Source: Aldehydirespirator sp965203635 (GTDB lineage Bacteria; Actinomycetota; Acidimicrobiia; Acidimicrobiales; Aldehydirespiratoraceae). From it: a stretch of 64,000 nt of DNA. The DNA is taken from positions 868,001 through 932,000 of the forward strand of contig OZ241903.1 in NCBI GenBank assembly GCA_965203635.1. Direction: 5' to 3'. How positions within the stretch are numbered: position 1 is the first letter of the stretch; every line of letters begins with the position of its first letter. Below the pieces are notes generated by a model. It saw only the letters and a program-made list of their open reading frames with translations, had not been told where the DNA came from and searched no databases. The translations under genes were made by a program, and so were the position numbers. Positions 53,822 to 61,622 of this stretch are shown one piece after another.

Positions 53822-54049
53822 GTGGGCCTGATGCTCATCCTCAGTTGGTTCGGCGACGGCGACGCGATCCGCTACAGCTGGCCGCTGTGGATACTGCTGG
53901 CCGGTGCGGTGGGGCTCACGGTCTGGGAGTGCCGCGAGCGCGGCTACCGGGTCCACATCCTGCTGTGGTGGGTTAGCGTCGTGGCCATCACTCACGTGCT
54001 GGGATACATGGTTCTGCGCTTCCTCGTCCGTCCTCCCGACAGGGCCTGA
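53822..54049 (+). CDS. small two-helix membrane protein
   Basis: A 75-residue protein from a GTG at 53822, with two membrane helices (PLWILLAGAVGLTVWEC and VHILLWWVSVVAITHVLGYMVL) joined by a short basic loop (RERGYR). It begins four bases after the XRE-cupin gene stop. No family recognised. It may be co-transcribed with the regulator. Confidence 0.55.
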   Translation: MGLMLILSWFGDGDAIRYSWPLWILLAGAVGLTVWECRERGYRVHILLWWVSVVAITHVLGYMVLRFLVRPPDRA

Positions 54050-54079
54050 CCCGCCTCCCGACGCGCCAGGACCGCGACG

Positions 54080-54478
54080 ATGACCGACCCCGCATCCGGA
54101 CCGAAGCCCGCAGGCCTGCTGGGCCGACTCCGCGCCATGCAGGGACGCACCAGACTGCTGATCGCGGTCGGACTGGTCCTGGCGCTCATTGCGGTGTTCG
54201 CGCCTCAGAGTTGCGGGGGCCGGGACGTCGAGGAGGAGGAGGCGGTCGCAACGGCACGGGCGGCGCTGGCCGCGGAGCCCGGCTCCTTCGTCCCGGAGAA
54301 GACCGAGGCCAAGCTGCTGCGCCAGGGCTTCCCGGCCAAGTTGATGTGGGTGGTGGTCTTCTCCGTGGCCGACCCCGAGGGCGGCCCCGAGGAATTCCTG
54401 CACAAGGCCGACATCTGGGTCAACGCCAGCTCCGGAGAGCTGGAGCAAGTCATCGTCCACGAGCCGGACGAGGGCTAG
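54080..54478 (+). CDS. single-pass membrane protein of unknown function
   Basis: A 132-residue protein. An N-terminal basic region (RLRAMQGRTR) is followed by one helix (LLIAVGLVLALIAVFAPQSC) and an external acidic/beta domain (residues 45-132) whose strand pattern (WVVVFSVADPEG, KADIWVNASSGELEQVIVHE) resembles PepSY-like folds. ATG at 54080. It may be exported or membrane-bound; there is no lipobox. I do not recognise it beyond that. Confidence 0.55.
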   Translation: MTDPASGPKPAGLLGRLRAMQGRTRLLIAVGLVLALIAVFAPQSCGGRDVEEEEAVATARAALAAEPGSFVPEKTEAKLLRQGFPAKLMWVVVFSVADPEGGPEEFLHKADIWVNASSGELEQVIVHEPDEG

Positions 54479-54520
54479 AGGCCGAGCGGACAGGGGCGCG
54501 AGCCCATAGCCGCCGCGACG

Positions 54521-54580
54521 CGAACCCTGGGAAAGATTCGCGAACCCTGGGAAAGGTTCGCGAACCCTTGGAAAGCGTCC
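54521..54580 (+). repeat. three tandem 20-bp repeats with internal dyads upstream of the ammonium transporter
   Basis: Units CGAACCCTGGGAAAGATTCG, CGAACCCTGGGAAAGGTTCG and a diverged third, back to back. Unit 2 can form a stem CGAACC/GGTTCG. At the unit junctions TTCGCGAA appears twice, 20 bases apart, and 54555-54566 is the perfect 12-bp palindrome GGTTCGCGAACC. It lies 85-145 bases before amt, a likely promoter region; a possible extended -10 (TGCTATTGT) lies at 54604-54612. A regulator-binding array is the simplest reading. Confidence 0.65.
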
Positions 54581-54665
54581 GATGGGAACGGCGGCACGGT
54601 CTGTGCTATTGTCGGCGGGTCCGGCCGACCGGTCGGAGCGGACAAGAAGAATTGGGGGTGAGTCA

Positions 54666-56054
54666 ATGGACACATCTATTGTGTTCACCGAGGCTTACTA
54701 CTTCTTCACCGTCGCAATCATGTGGCTGCTGCACGTGGGGTTCATGACCTACGAAGCCGGCGTCAGCCGCCGCAAGAATGTCATGTCGACGGCGATGAAG
54801 AACATCATGACGATTGCCGTGGTGACGCCGACGTTCTACTACCTCGGCTGGTACGTGTACTTCTGCATGCAGGAAGGTCTGAAGTTCACAGTTTCAGCCG
54901 ATGGAGCAAGCCCCGCAGGTCTGACGGGGCTTTATTTCTGCGGTGACGGCTACGGCCTGGGCTGGGACGGCTCCGCGGGACCGCACCTCGGCGACAACAT
55001 CACCGGCGTCTTCTGGGCAGCATTCGTGCTGTTCTCCTGGACGACGGGATCGATCATGTCGGGCGCGGTGATCGAGCGCATCCGCATCTCGGCCTACCTG
55101 TGGCTGACCGCCCTGATGGGCGGCTTGGTCTGGGTCGTCGCGGCGGCTTGGGGATGGAGCTACGGAGGCTGGCTGGCCGTGCACTTCGGCTACCACGACT
55201 TCGCGGCTTCGATGGTGGTCCACGGTGTGGCCGGCATCTTCGCCCTGGGCGTGCTGTACAACCTCGGTCCAAGGATCGGGAGGTACGACAGCAACGGCGG
55301 CACGAGAGCGTTCCAGCCCCACAACCTGCATCTCACGCTGATGGGGCTGATGATCATCTTCACCGCGTTCTACGCCTTCTACGCGGCGTGCCTCGCCATC
55401 ACAGCCGACACCACTCCGGGTTGGGCCAACATCTACTTCAACCCGGCCACGCTGTCGGCCATCACCTACACCATCACGATGGGCTTCGCGGGCGGTTTCG
55501 CCGGCGGTTACATCTTCTCCAAGGGTGATCCGTTCTGGACCATCTCCGGAGGCCTGGCCGGCGTGGTGGCGGTATCGGCGGGCGCCGACATCTACAGCCC
55601 CAACCTGGTGCTGCTCCTGGCCTTCTTCTCGGCCGGAGCCTGCTACCACATCGGTGGCTGGCTGGAGACCAAGGCCCGCGTCGACGACGCGGTCGGCGCA
55701 GTGTCGGTGCACGGCATCATGGGGATGTGGGGCGTCCTGGCTGTTGGCATCTTCGCCAGCGGGTACCCGACGGGCCCCGCCGGTGTGGAGACCAGCTTCC
55801 TGGGCCAGCTCGTAGGCATGACCGCGATCTTCGCGCTGTCCTTCGTGACTGGATACGTCGCATCCTGGATCCTCAAGAAGCTGAACCTGCTGAGGGTGCC
55901 GCCCGAGGTGGAGGTCGAGGGCCTCGACATGGCCGAGTTCGAGACGGACTTCTATCCGGAGTTCGGCCGGGCCGACGAGCCCATCACCCATGCCGACGGC
56001 TCCAGGGAATCGGCCGCAGCCACGCTGCGGGCGGAACTGGCCGCTAACCGCTAG
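54666..56054 (+). CDS. amt: ammonium transporter (Amt/MEP/Rh family)
   Basis: A 462-residue membrane channel for ammonium with about eleven helices. The twin pore His residues are in ASMVVHGVAGIFALG and in GAVSVHGIMGMWGVL. Segment FFTVAIMWLLHVGFMTYEAG is the typical first helix. The C-terminal cytoplasmic tail (about 55 residues: KKLNLLRVPPEVEVEG...) is longer than usual and acidic. ATG at 54666 after a GGGGGTGAG site. Three tiny membrane protein genes follow closely. A terminator-like hairpin lies inside the coding region at 54908-54937. Expected to be under nitrogen control; a GlnB/GlnK gene is not next to it, which is common elsewhere. Confidence 0.95.
   Translation: MDTSIVFTEAYYFFTVAIMWLLHVGFMTYEAGVSRRKNVMSTAMKNIMTIAVVTPTFYYLGWYVYFCMQEGLKFTVSADGASPAGLTGLYFCGDGYGLGWDGSAGPHLGDNITGVFWAAFVLFSWTTGSIMSGAVIERIRISAYLWLTALMGGLVWVVAAAWGWSYGGWLAVHFGYHDFAASMVVHGVAGIFALGVLYNLGPRIGRYDSNGGTRAFQPHNLHLTLMGLMIIFTAFYAFYAACLAITADTTPGWANIYFNPATLSAITYTITMGFAGGFAGGYIFSKGDPFWTISGGLAGVVAVSAGADIYSPNLVLLLAFFSAGACYHIGGWLETKARVDDAVGAVSVHGIMGMWGVLAVGIFASGYPTGPAGVETSFLGQLVGMTAIFALSFVTGYVASWILKKLNLLRVPPEVEVEGLDMAEFETDFYPEFGRADEPITHADGSRESAAATLRAELAANR
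54908..54937 (+). terminator. intrinsic-terminator-like hairpin inside amt
   Basis: AAGCCCCG, a nine-base loop, CGGGGCTT and then TATTT, in the N-terminal third of the amt gene. The U-rich tail and codons CTT and TAT are unusual here, where C/G-ending codons dominate. It is coding sequence (ASPAGLTGLYF), so premature termination or attenuation is possible but unproven. Confidence 0.4.
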
Positions 56055-56057
56055 TCG

Positions 56058-56186
56058 GTGTCCGCCTCATGGCTGCAGCTCGTTGGTGCTCTAGCCCTCA
56101 TGTACTTGGTGGTCGCGGCCGCCGGGTACTGGGGCAAGCGCAGGCGAGCGCAGCTGGAGGCTCAGGATCATCGACACGACAACTAA
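56058..56186 (+). CDS. tiny membrane protein, 42 residues (amt operon)
   Basis: From a GTG at 56058, three bases after the amt stop. It has one hydrophobic helix (WLQLVGALALMYLVVAAAGYW), then a basic cluster (GKRRRAQ) that orients the C-terminus inward, and ends in His/Asp-rich residues. Type-II tail-like single-pass protein. Not recognised, but its position and structure strongly suggest a real gene. Confidence 0.55.
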   Translation: MSASWLQLVGALALMYLVVAAAGYWGKRRRAQLEAQDHRHDN

Positions 56187-56212
56187 CAACGTTCAGAACC
56201 AAGGAGGACTGA

Positions 56213-56437
56213 ATGAACAGCTTCCCCTTCGACAGTTGGGAACAAGGCGTCGAGCTGGCCGGCCCGTACTTCACGTGGGCTGAAGGCCCCGTCTTCGGCG
56301 GTGGCCCCTCGATGGTGCTCGCCATTCTCGGGATCGCGGTCTCCGTGGTCTCGGCACTGATCGTGACCGTTCGCGAGGACAAGCTGCTGAACCACGCAGC
56401 TGACCGGCTCGCCGACAAGTACGGTTCGGAGGACTGA
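56213..56437 (+). CDS. small membrane protein, 74 residues (amt operon)
   Basis: A short protein with an AAGGAGG ribosome site just before the ATG. N-terminal polar residues (SFPFDSWEQGVELAGPYFTW) precede one helix (SMVLAILGIAVSVVSALIVTV) and an amphipathic tail (REDKLLNHAADRLADKYGSED). No recognised family. The gene begins 26 bases after the 42-residue gene and ends one base before the next start. Confidence 0.65.
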   Translation: MNSFPFDSWEQGVELAGPYFTWAEGPVFGGGPSMVLAILGIAVSVVSALIVTVREDKLLNHAADRLADKYGSED

Positions 56438-56438
56438 C

Positions 56439-56564
56439 ATGGCTCGTCGTAAGCAAATCGAGTTCCAGGGCAAGCATGGCCACGACAAGGGCATCGAGAT
56501 GGCGTTCATCGTCTTCACGATCGCCTGCATCGTCTTCACCATTATCGCCATACAGGCTTTCTGA
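56439..56564 (+). CDS. tiny membrane protein, 41 residues (amt operon)
   Basis: From the ATG at 56439. A basic N-terminus (ARRKQIEFQGKHGHDKG) is followed by one hydrophobic helix (AFIVFTIACIVFTIIAIQAF) that runs to the stop codon. GGAGG precedes the start by five bases. No family recognised. With the two previous genes it makes a set of three small single-helix proteins after amt. Confidence 0.6.
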   Translation: MARRKQIEFQGKHGHDKGIEMAFIVFTIACIVFTIIAIQAF

Positions 56565-56588
56565 CACCTGACTCACCCCATTCAAGGA

Positions 56589-56627
56589 GGCTGGCGCCGT
56601 GCCGCACTGAGCGGTGCGGCGCCAGCC
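56589..56627. terminator. strong hairpin after the amt operon
   Basis: A stem of 11 perfect base pairs (GGCTGGCGCCG/CGGCGCCAGCC), extended inward by two wobble and four Watson-Crick pairs around a five-base loop, 25 bases after the last small gene. There is no T-tract, so it is a poor rho-independent terminator. It could be a transcript-end stabiliser or a bidirectional element. Confidence 0.5.
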
Positions 56628-56665
56628 CCTGCACTTAGGCCCTAATCTGGCCCTAATCTGGCGCC

Positions 56666-57076
56666 GTGACGTTCCCTCGTAAGCGGATCGCGCAGGTTTG
56701 CGTGGTTGCGGCAGCCGCGGCGATGTTCTTGCCGTGGCACACGACTGCATCAGCGAGCAGCACGGAGTCGGTGCAGGGGATCGCCGTCAATGACGGCCAA
56801 CTGGTCCTGGTCGTGAGCCTGGTCACCGCAGGGCTCGTCCAGGTGGGCTGGCGACCGGCTTGGATCGGCGCCGGCTTCGCCGGTGCTATCACCATCCGGA
56901 GGATTCTCGACGGTGGGACTGACCCCGCCGTGGGGCTCTGGGTGGCGGCCGCGGTCTCCCTCGTGGCCGCCGTCCTGCTGATCTGGGAGATGTTCACCAG
57001 CGTGTCCGCGCCGGGCGACGACGGCCAGCCTCCGGGCCGTGGACTCTCGGGCCCCCTGGGCCGAAGAAAGCGCTGA
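56666..57076 (+). CDS. small integral membrane protein of unknown function
   Basis: A 136-residue protein with a signal-like first helix (CVVAAAAAMFLPWHTTASA), two further helices (GQLVLVVSLVTAGLVQVGW and AVGLWVAAAVSLVAAVLLIWEM) and a basic tail (LGRRKR). GTG start at 56666. It is followed four bases later by the DUF1989-GcvT gene, so both may be in one transcript. No family recognised. Confidence 0.6.
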   Translation: MTFPRKRIAQVCVVAAAAAMFLPWHTTASASSTESVQGIAVNDGQLVLVVSLVTAGLVQVGWRPAWIGAGFAGAITIRRILDGGTDPAVGLWVAAAVSLVAAVLLIWEMFTSVSAPGDDGQPPGRGLSGPLGRRKR

Positions 57077-57080
57077 CGCT

Positions 57081-59474
57081 ATGGCTACGACCGTGCCCGA
57101 ACAGCCCCGAGTGCTGGTGCCACCGCTGTTGATGCTCGGACCGGGAGTCGAGCGCTACCGGGTGACCGGCGGCGGCGCCACCGTGTTGGCACTCGACGCT
57201 GGTGACGAACTGGAGATCGTCGATCCCGAGGGTCGCCAGCCCTGCGAGCTGGTGGCATTCGACACCACCGGCCGATCCGATCCCAGCCTGCTCGGCCCCG
57301 CTGATGCCCCGGGCGGCGGCAACGGCAGCCGGGCCCGCTCCACCGAGGACCCGGCCGCGGTGAGCACCCTCTCCGCGGAGCTTCAGGACGCCCGCCGGGT
57401 GCGGGTCGGGCTGGAACGCGTCGGCGTGGACCTGGCCGCGTTGAGGGCCGCGACTCCGTTGCGGGTCCTGGGCGACGACACCACTGCCGGCGTCCGGACC
57501 AGGGTGGTGGCCCATGACGACGTCGCCTGCGTGATCGTCGCGCCGGGCGAGTCGATGTCGGCCCACGGCGGCTCTCCCCCCACCGACCTGATCGCCTACG
57601 TGCACCGCCGCGACACGACGAGATCCGAGGTTGAGCCCCTGCTGCCCGCGCCGCTGGCCGATCCCAGCCAGGACTTCATCGTTCCGCACAGCACCGCCAG
57701 GGCCTACGAGGTCGCCAAGGGCGACTGGTTCCAGGTTGTCGATGTCGAAGGGCGGCAGTGCTCCGACTTCCAGTGCTTCGCAACCGCCGATCTCGACGCC
57801 GGGCTCGACGTGAGCCTCGACGCCACGATCACTCGCTCCCTCATGGGAGCGACCTGCCCGGCGCCCGGCCTCTACTCCAAGTTCTTCAACGCCAGGATGC
57901 AACCCCTGGTCGAGGTGATCCAGGACACCGTGGGCCGCCACGACACCTTCAACACCGCCTGCAATGCCCGCTACTACGAGGAGCTGGGCTACCCCGGCCA
58001 CGTCAACTGCACCGACAACATCAACGACGTCCTCGACCCCTACGGAGTGGCCCGCCGCCGGGGCTGGGAGGCCATCAACTTCTTCTACAACACGAACCTC
58101 GACGACCACAACCAGATCTACCTCGACGAGCCGTGGTCCCGGCCGGGCGACTACGTCCTGCTGCGAGCTCTGGAGGACCTGGTGTGCGTGTCCACCTCAT
58201 GCCCCGACGACATCGACGCGGCCAACGCCTGGAACCCCACCGACATCGCGGTGCGGGTCTATCCGGGTGCCAACCGGTTCAAGAAAGCGACGGCGATCCG
58301 CATGACCGCAGACTCCGAGGCCCAGATGACCTCCGAGACGGGGTTCCATCCCCGCACCTCTGGGTTGACCCGCAGTTTCAGCGAGTACTGCGGCTACTGG
58401 CTGGCCGATTCCTACACCGCCCACGGACCCGTTGAGGAGTACTGGGCCTGCCGGCAGGCCGCCGCGGCCATAGACCTCTCCCCGCTGCGCAAGTATGAGG
58501 TCACCGGCCCCGACGCCGAGCTGCTGATGCAGACCTGCGTCACCCGCAACGTCCGCAAGCTCTCCGACGGCCAGGTGTCGTACACCGCCATGTGCCTCGA
58601 CACCGGCGGCATGATCGACGACGGCACCGTGTTCCGGCTCGGGCGCGAGAACTTCCGCTGGATCGGCGGGCAGCTGGGCTACAGCGGCGTGTGGCTGAGG
58701 GAGCAGGCCCAGCGCCTGGGGCTGCGGGCATGGGTGCGCAGCTCCACCGAGCAGCTCCACAACCTCCAGGTCCAGGGGCCCAACAGCCGACAGATCCTGG
58801 AGCAGGTGATCTGGACCCGTCCCGACCAGCCGACGATCGCGGAGCTGGGATGGTTCCGGTTCACCATCGCCCGTATCGGCGACTACGACGGGATCCCGCT
58901 GGTGGTGTCTCGCACCGGCTATACCGGCGAGCTCGGCTTCGAAGTGTTCTGCCACCCCTCGGACGCACCCGCGGTGTGGGACGCCATCTTCGAGGCCGGC
59001 GGCTCCCACGGCCTGGTGCCCATGGGGCTGGCCGCTCTCGACATGCTGCGCATCGAGGCCGGGCTCATCTTCGCCGGGTACGAGTTCTGCGACCAGACCG
59101 ACCCCTACGAGGCAGGGATCGGCTTCACCGTGCCGCTCAAGACCAAGGAGGACGACTTCATCGGCCGTGACGCCCTCCTGCGGCGCCGTGACAACCCGCA
59201 GCGACGGCTGGTGGGCCTGGAGGTGGACGGGGGCGAGCCCGCCGCCCACGGCGACGGTGTGTACGCCGGTCGCAATCAGGTGGGCGTGATCACCAGCGGC
59301 ACCATCTCCCCCATACTGCGCTCCAACATCGCCCTGTGCCGCATGGCGGTCGAGCACGCCGAGATCGGCACCGCGGTAGAGGTCGGCAAGCTCGACGGCC
59401 ACGAGAAGCGGATCGCGGCCGAGGTGGTGCGGTACCCGTTCTACGATCCCGACAAGACCCGGGTCCGCAGCTAA
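57081..59474 (+). CDS. DUF1989-GcvT (aminomethyltransferase) fusion protein
   Basis: A 797-residue fusion. Residues about 1-165 resemble a diverged half of DUF1989 (YRVTGGGATVLALDAGDEL, EGRQPCELVAF). Residues about 185-420 are a full DUF1989 region (RAYEVAKGDWFQVVDVEGRQ, KFFNARMQPLVEVIQDTVG, FYNTNLDDHNQIY). Residues about 430-797 are a GcvT/aminomethyltransferase-type domain (YTAHGPVEEYWACRQAAAAIDLSPL, GQVSYTAMCLDTGGMIDDG, RTGYTGELGFEVFCHP, GLAALDMLRIEAGLIFAGYEF). GcvT-like domains move one-carbon units from an amine to tetrahydrofolate. So an N-methyl or aminomethyl substrate is likely. Next gene on the other strand is a malate-CoA ligase subunit of the serine cycle. Confidence 0.88.
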   Translation: MATTVPEQPRVLVPPLLMLGPGVERYRVTGGGATVLALDAGDELEIVDPEGRQPCELVAFDTTGRSDPSLLGPADAPGGGNGSRARSTEDPAAVSTLSAELQDARRVRVGLERVGVDLAALRAATPLRVLGDDTTAGVRTRVVAHDDVACVIVAPGESMSAHGGSPPTDLIAYVHRRDTTRSEVEPLLPAPLADPSQDFIVPHSTARAYEVAKGDWFQVVDVEGRQCSDFQCFATADLDAGLDVSLDATITRSLMGATCPAPGLYSKFFNARMQPLVEVIQDTVGRHDTFNTACNARYYEELGYPGHVNCTDNINDVLDPYGVARRRGWEAINFFYNTNLDDHNQIYLDEPWSRPGDYVLLRALEDLVCVSTSCPDDIDAANAWNPTDIAVRVYPGANRFKKATAIRMTADSEAQMTSETGFHPRTSGLTRSFSEYCGYWLADSYTAHGPVEEYWACRQAAAAIDLSPLRKYEVTGPDAELLMQTCVTRNVRKLSDGQVSYTAMCLDTGGMIDDGTVFRLGRENFRWIGGQLGYSGVWLREQAQRLGLRAWVRSSTEQLHNLQVQGPNSRQILEQVIWTRPDQPTIAELGWFRFTIARIGDYDGIPLVVSRTGYTGELGFEVFCHPSDAPAVWDAIFEAGGSHGLVPMGLAALDMLRIEAGLIFAGYEFCDQTDPYEAGIGFTVPLKTKEDDFIGRDALLRRRDNPQRRLVGLEVDGGEPAAHGDGVYAGRNQVGVITSGTISPILRSNIALCRMAVEHAEIGTAVEVGKLDGHEKRIAAEVVRYPFYDPDKTRVRS

Positions 59475-59476
59475 CC

Positions 59477-59540
59477 CAGAGGCTGAGCGGAAGCGAGGCC
59501 GTGGCCCGAGCGGCCCGTGAGCGAAGCGAACAAGAGCGGG
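59477..59540 (+). repeat. intergenic repeat, copy C
   Basis: Third copy of the 62-64 bp repeat (see 39027 and 51385), in plus orientation, starting two bases after the GcvT fusion stop and ending nine bases before the convergent mtkB stop. It has two extra bases near the start compared with copies A and B (CAGAGGCTGAGCGGAAGCGA). The conserved core is identical from GAGGCCGTGGCC to AAGAGCGGG in B and C. Confidence 0.8.
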
Positions 59541-59549
59541 AATCCAGCG

Positions 59550-60434
59550 CTAGCGACGGAGGACCTTGGGCACGGTGGTGCCGAAGTCGGAAGGCAGCTT
59601 GACGATCTTCACGCCGCACTCCCGCATGAGTTGCACCTTCTCGGCGGCGGATTCCCCGACGGTGGAGACGATGGCGCCGGCATGGCCCATGGTGCGCCCC
59701 TTGGGTGCGGTCAGCCCGGCGATGTAGCCCACCACCGGCTTGTGCATGTGGTCGCGGGCGTACTGGGCGGCCTGGGCCTCCTGCAGCCCCCCGATCTCCC
59801 CGATCATCACGATCGCCTCCGTCTCGCTATCGGCTTCGAAGCGCTTGAGGTGGTCGAGGAACGAGCTGCCGTTGATCGGGTCGCCCCCGATCCCGACGCT
59901 GGTGCTCACCCCGATGCCGACCGCCTTGAGCTGTGACGCCGCCTCGTATCCGAGCGTTCCCGACCGGCTGACGATGCCGATCGGGCCCCGCTCGTAGATG
60001 TTGGGAGGCATGATGCCCATCATGGCCCGGCCCGGGCTGATCACCCCGGCACAGTTCGGCCCGATCAAGCACATCCGGCTGGCGTGCTGGTAGCGACGCT
60101 GGTAGCGCTTCACCATGATCATGTCCTGTACCGGGATGCCCTCGGTGATGCACACGCAGTACTCGATCCCGGCGTCGGCCGCTTCCATGATGGCGTCGGC
60201 CGCGAACGGGGGCGGCACGAACACGACGCTGGCGGTGGCATCGGTGGCCGCCACGGCCTGCTTCATGGTGTCGAAGACCCTCAGGCCACAGTGGGTGTCA
60301 CCACCCCGGCCGGGCGTGACCCCGCCCACCACATTGGTGCCGTAGGTGAGCATCTCGGCAGTGTGGAACGTGGCGATGCGGCCGGTGATGCCCTGCACCA
60401 GCACCGGAGTCGTCTCGTCGAGGATGATGCTCAT
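59550..60434 (-). CDS. mtkB: malate-CoA ligase / succinyl-CoA ligase, alpha subunit
   Basis: A 294-residue CoA ligase alpha subunit. Visible are VLVQGITGRIATFHTAEML, the CoA-binding ITEGIPVQDMIMV, GPNCAGVISPGRAMMGIMPPN, and the phosphohistidine loop GHAGAIVSTVGES near residue 255. Length matches MtkB (about 296). It overlaps mtkA by one base (TGATG). Neighbouring malyl-CoA lyase-type and serine-glyoxylate aminotransferase genes favour the serine-cycle malate-CoA ligase over TCA-cycle succinyl-CoA ligase. Confidence 0.88.
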   Translation of the reverse strand: MSIILDETTPVLVQGITGRIATFHTAEMLTYGTNVVGGVTPGRGGDTHCGLRVFDTMKQAVAATDATASVVFVPPPFAADAIMEAADAGIEYCVCITEGIPVQDMIMVKRYQRRYQHASRMCLIGPNCAGVISPGRAMMGIMPPNIYERGPIGIVSRSGTLGYEAASQLKAVGIGVSTSVGIGGDPINGSSFLDHLKRFEADSETEAIVMIGEIGGLQEAQAAQYARDHMHKPVVGYIAGLTAPKGRTMGHAGAIVSTVGESAAEKVQLMRECGVKIVKLPSDFGTTVPKVLRR

Positions 60435-61606
60435 CAGGCCGCGCTCCGTTCGGTGGCCGCGGCCGCCTTCGTGCCCGCCTCGGCCAGCGAGTCGGCGGTG
60501 ATCACTGGAACCTGGGCATCAGCCAGGATGCGCCGTCCCTCCTCGACGTTGGTGCCCGACAGCCGCACCACCACCGGCACCGAGGGATCAAGCTGCTGAA
60601 GGGCCTGAACCACACCCTCGGCCACCCAGTCGCACCGGTTGATGCCGGCGAAGATGTTGACCAGCACGGCCTCCACGTTCTCGTCGGACAGCACCAGCCG
60701 GAACGCCTTCAGAACGCGCTCGGGGGACGCGCCCCCGCCGATGTCGAGGAAGTTGGCCGGCTCGCCTCCCGCGTGCTTGATCATGTCCATGGTGGCCATG
60801 GCCAACCCGGCACCGTTGATGATGCAGCCGATGTTCCCGTCGAGCCCCACATAGCTGAGTCCGCGGTCGACGGCTGTCCGCTCACGGGGGTCCTCCTGGG
60901 ACTTGTCCCGCAGTTCCGACACGTTCTGGTGGCGGAACAGGGCGTTGTCGTCGAAGGTCATCTTGGCGTCCAGCGCCAGCAGACGGCCGTCGGCGGTGAC
61001 CGCCAGCGGGTTGATCTCCAGCATGGTGGCGTCGAGCTCACCGAAGACCCGGTAGCAGCCGGTCATCATCTGGACCGCCTGGGGCACCAGGCTCGCGTCG
61101 AGCCCCACCGCGAAGGCGATCTCGCGGGCCTCGAACGCCTGGAGCCCGACGGCCGGCTCCACGTTGACGCGCACGATGGCATCCGGGTCGCGGGCCGCGA
61201 TCTCCTCGATCGCCATGCCGCCGGCAGCCGAGGCCACGACCATCACCCGCTCGGCGGACCGATCGAGGACGAACCCCAGGTAGATCTCGCACTCGGCGGA
61301 GACGGCCGCCTCCACGTACAGCCGGTACACACCCTTGCCCCGTTCGCCGGTCTGGTGGGTGACCAGCCGCTTGCCCAGCAGCTCGTCGGCCGCCTCCCAC
61401 ACCTCGCGCTCGTCATTGCAGAGCTTGATGCCCCCGGCCTGGCCTCTCGCCCCGGAATGGATCTGAGCCTTCACCACCCACCGTTCGCCGCCGATCTCGG
61501 AGGCTCGGTAGGTCGCCTGCTCAGGGCTGTAGGCCAGCCCTCCCTCCGGTATGGACACGCCATAGTCGGCGAGTATGGCTTTGGCTTGGTACTCGTGGAT
61601 CTCCAT
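60434..61606 (-). CDS. mtkA: malate-CoA ligase / succinyl-CoA ligase, beta subunit
   Basis: A 390-residue ATP-grasp subunit. N-terminal MEIHEYQAKAILADYGVSIP, then WVVKAQIHSGARGQAGGIKLC, which is closer to MtkA (Q-I-H-x-G-A-R-G) than to SucC (Q-V-H-A-G-G-R-G); ATP-site GLAMATMDMIKHAGGEPANFLDIGGG and NIFAGINRCDWVAEG. Length equals MtkA (390). It converts malate plus CoA and ATP to malyl-CoA. It lies 16 bases after the malyl-CoA lyase-type gene. Confidence 0.9.
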   Translation of the reverse strand: MEIHEYQAKAILADYGVSIPEGGLAYSPEQATYRASEIGGERWVVKAQIHSGARGQAGGIKLCNDEREVWEAADELLGKRLVTHQTGERGKGVYRLYVEAAVSAECEIYLGFVLDRSAERVMVVASAAGGMAIEEIAARDPDAIVRVNVEPAVGLQAFEAREIAFAVGLDASLVPQAVQMMTGCYRVFGELDATMLEINPLAVTADGRLLALDAKMTFDDNALFRHQNVSELRDKSQEDPRERTAVDRGLSYVGLDGNIGCIINGAGLAMATMDMIKHAGGEPANFLDIGGGASPERVLKAFRLVLSDENVEAVLVNIFAGINRCDWVAEGVVQALQQLDPSVPVVVRLSGTNVEEGRRILADAQVPVITADSLAEAGTKAAAATERSAA

Positions 61607-61622
61607 GAACGCCCCTCCTTGG

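Noticed and set aside
54521..54580. Tandem repeats as a CRISPR array
   Set aside because: Units are directly adjacent with no spacers and there are no cas genes.
57039..57080. Longer start for the DUF1989-GcvT protein at 57039
   Set aside because: It would overlap the end of the upstream membrane protein and adds no conserved residues; the ATG at 57081 fits better.
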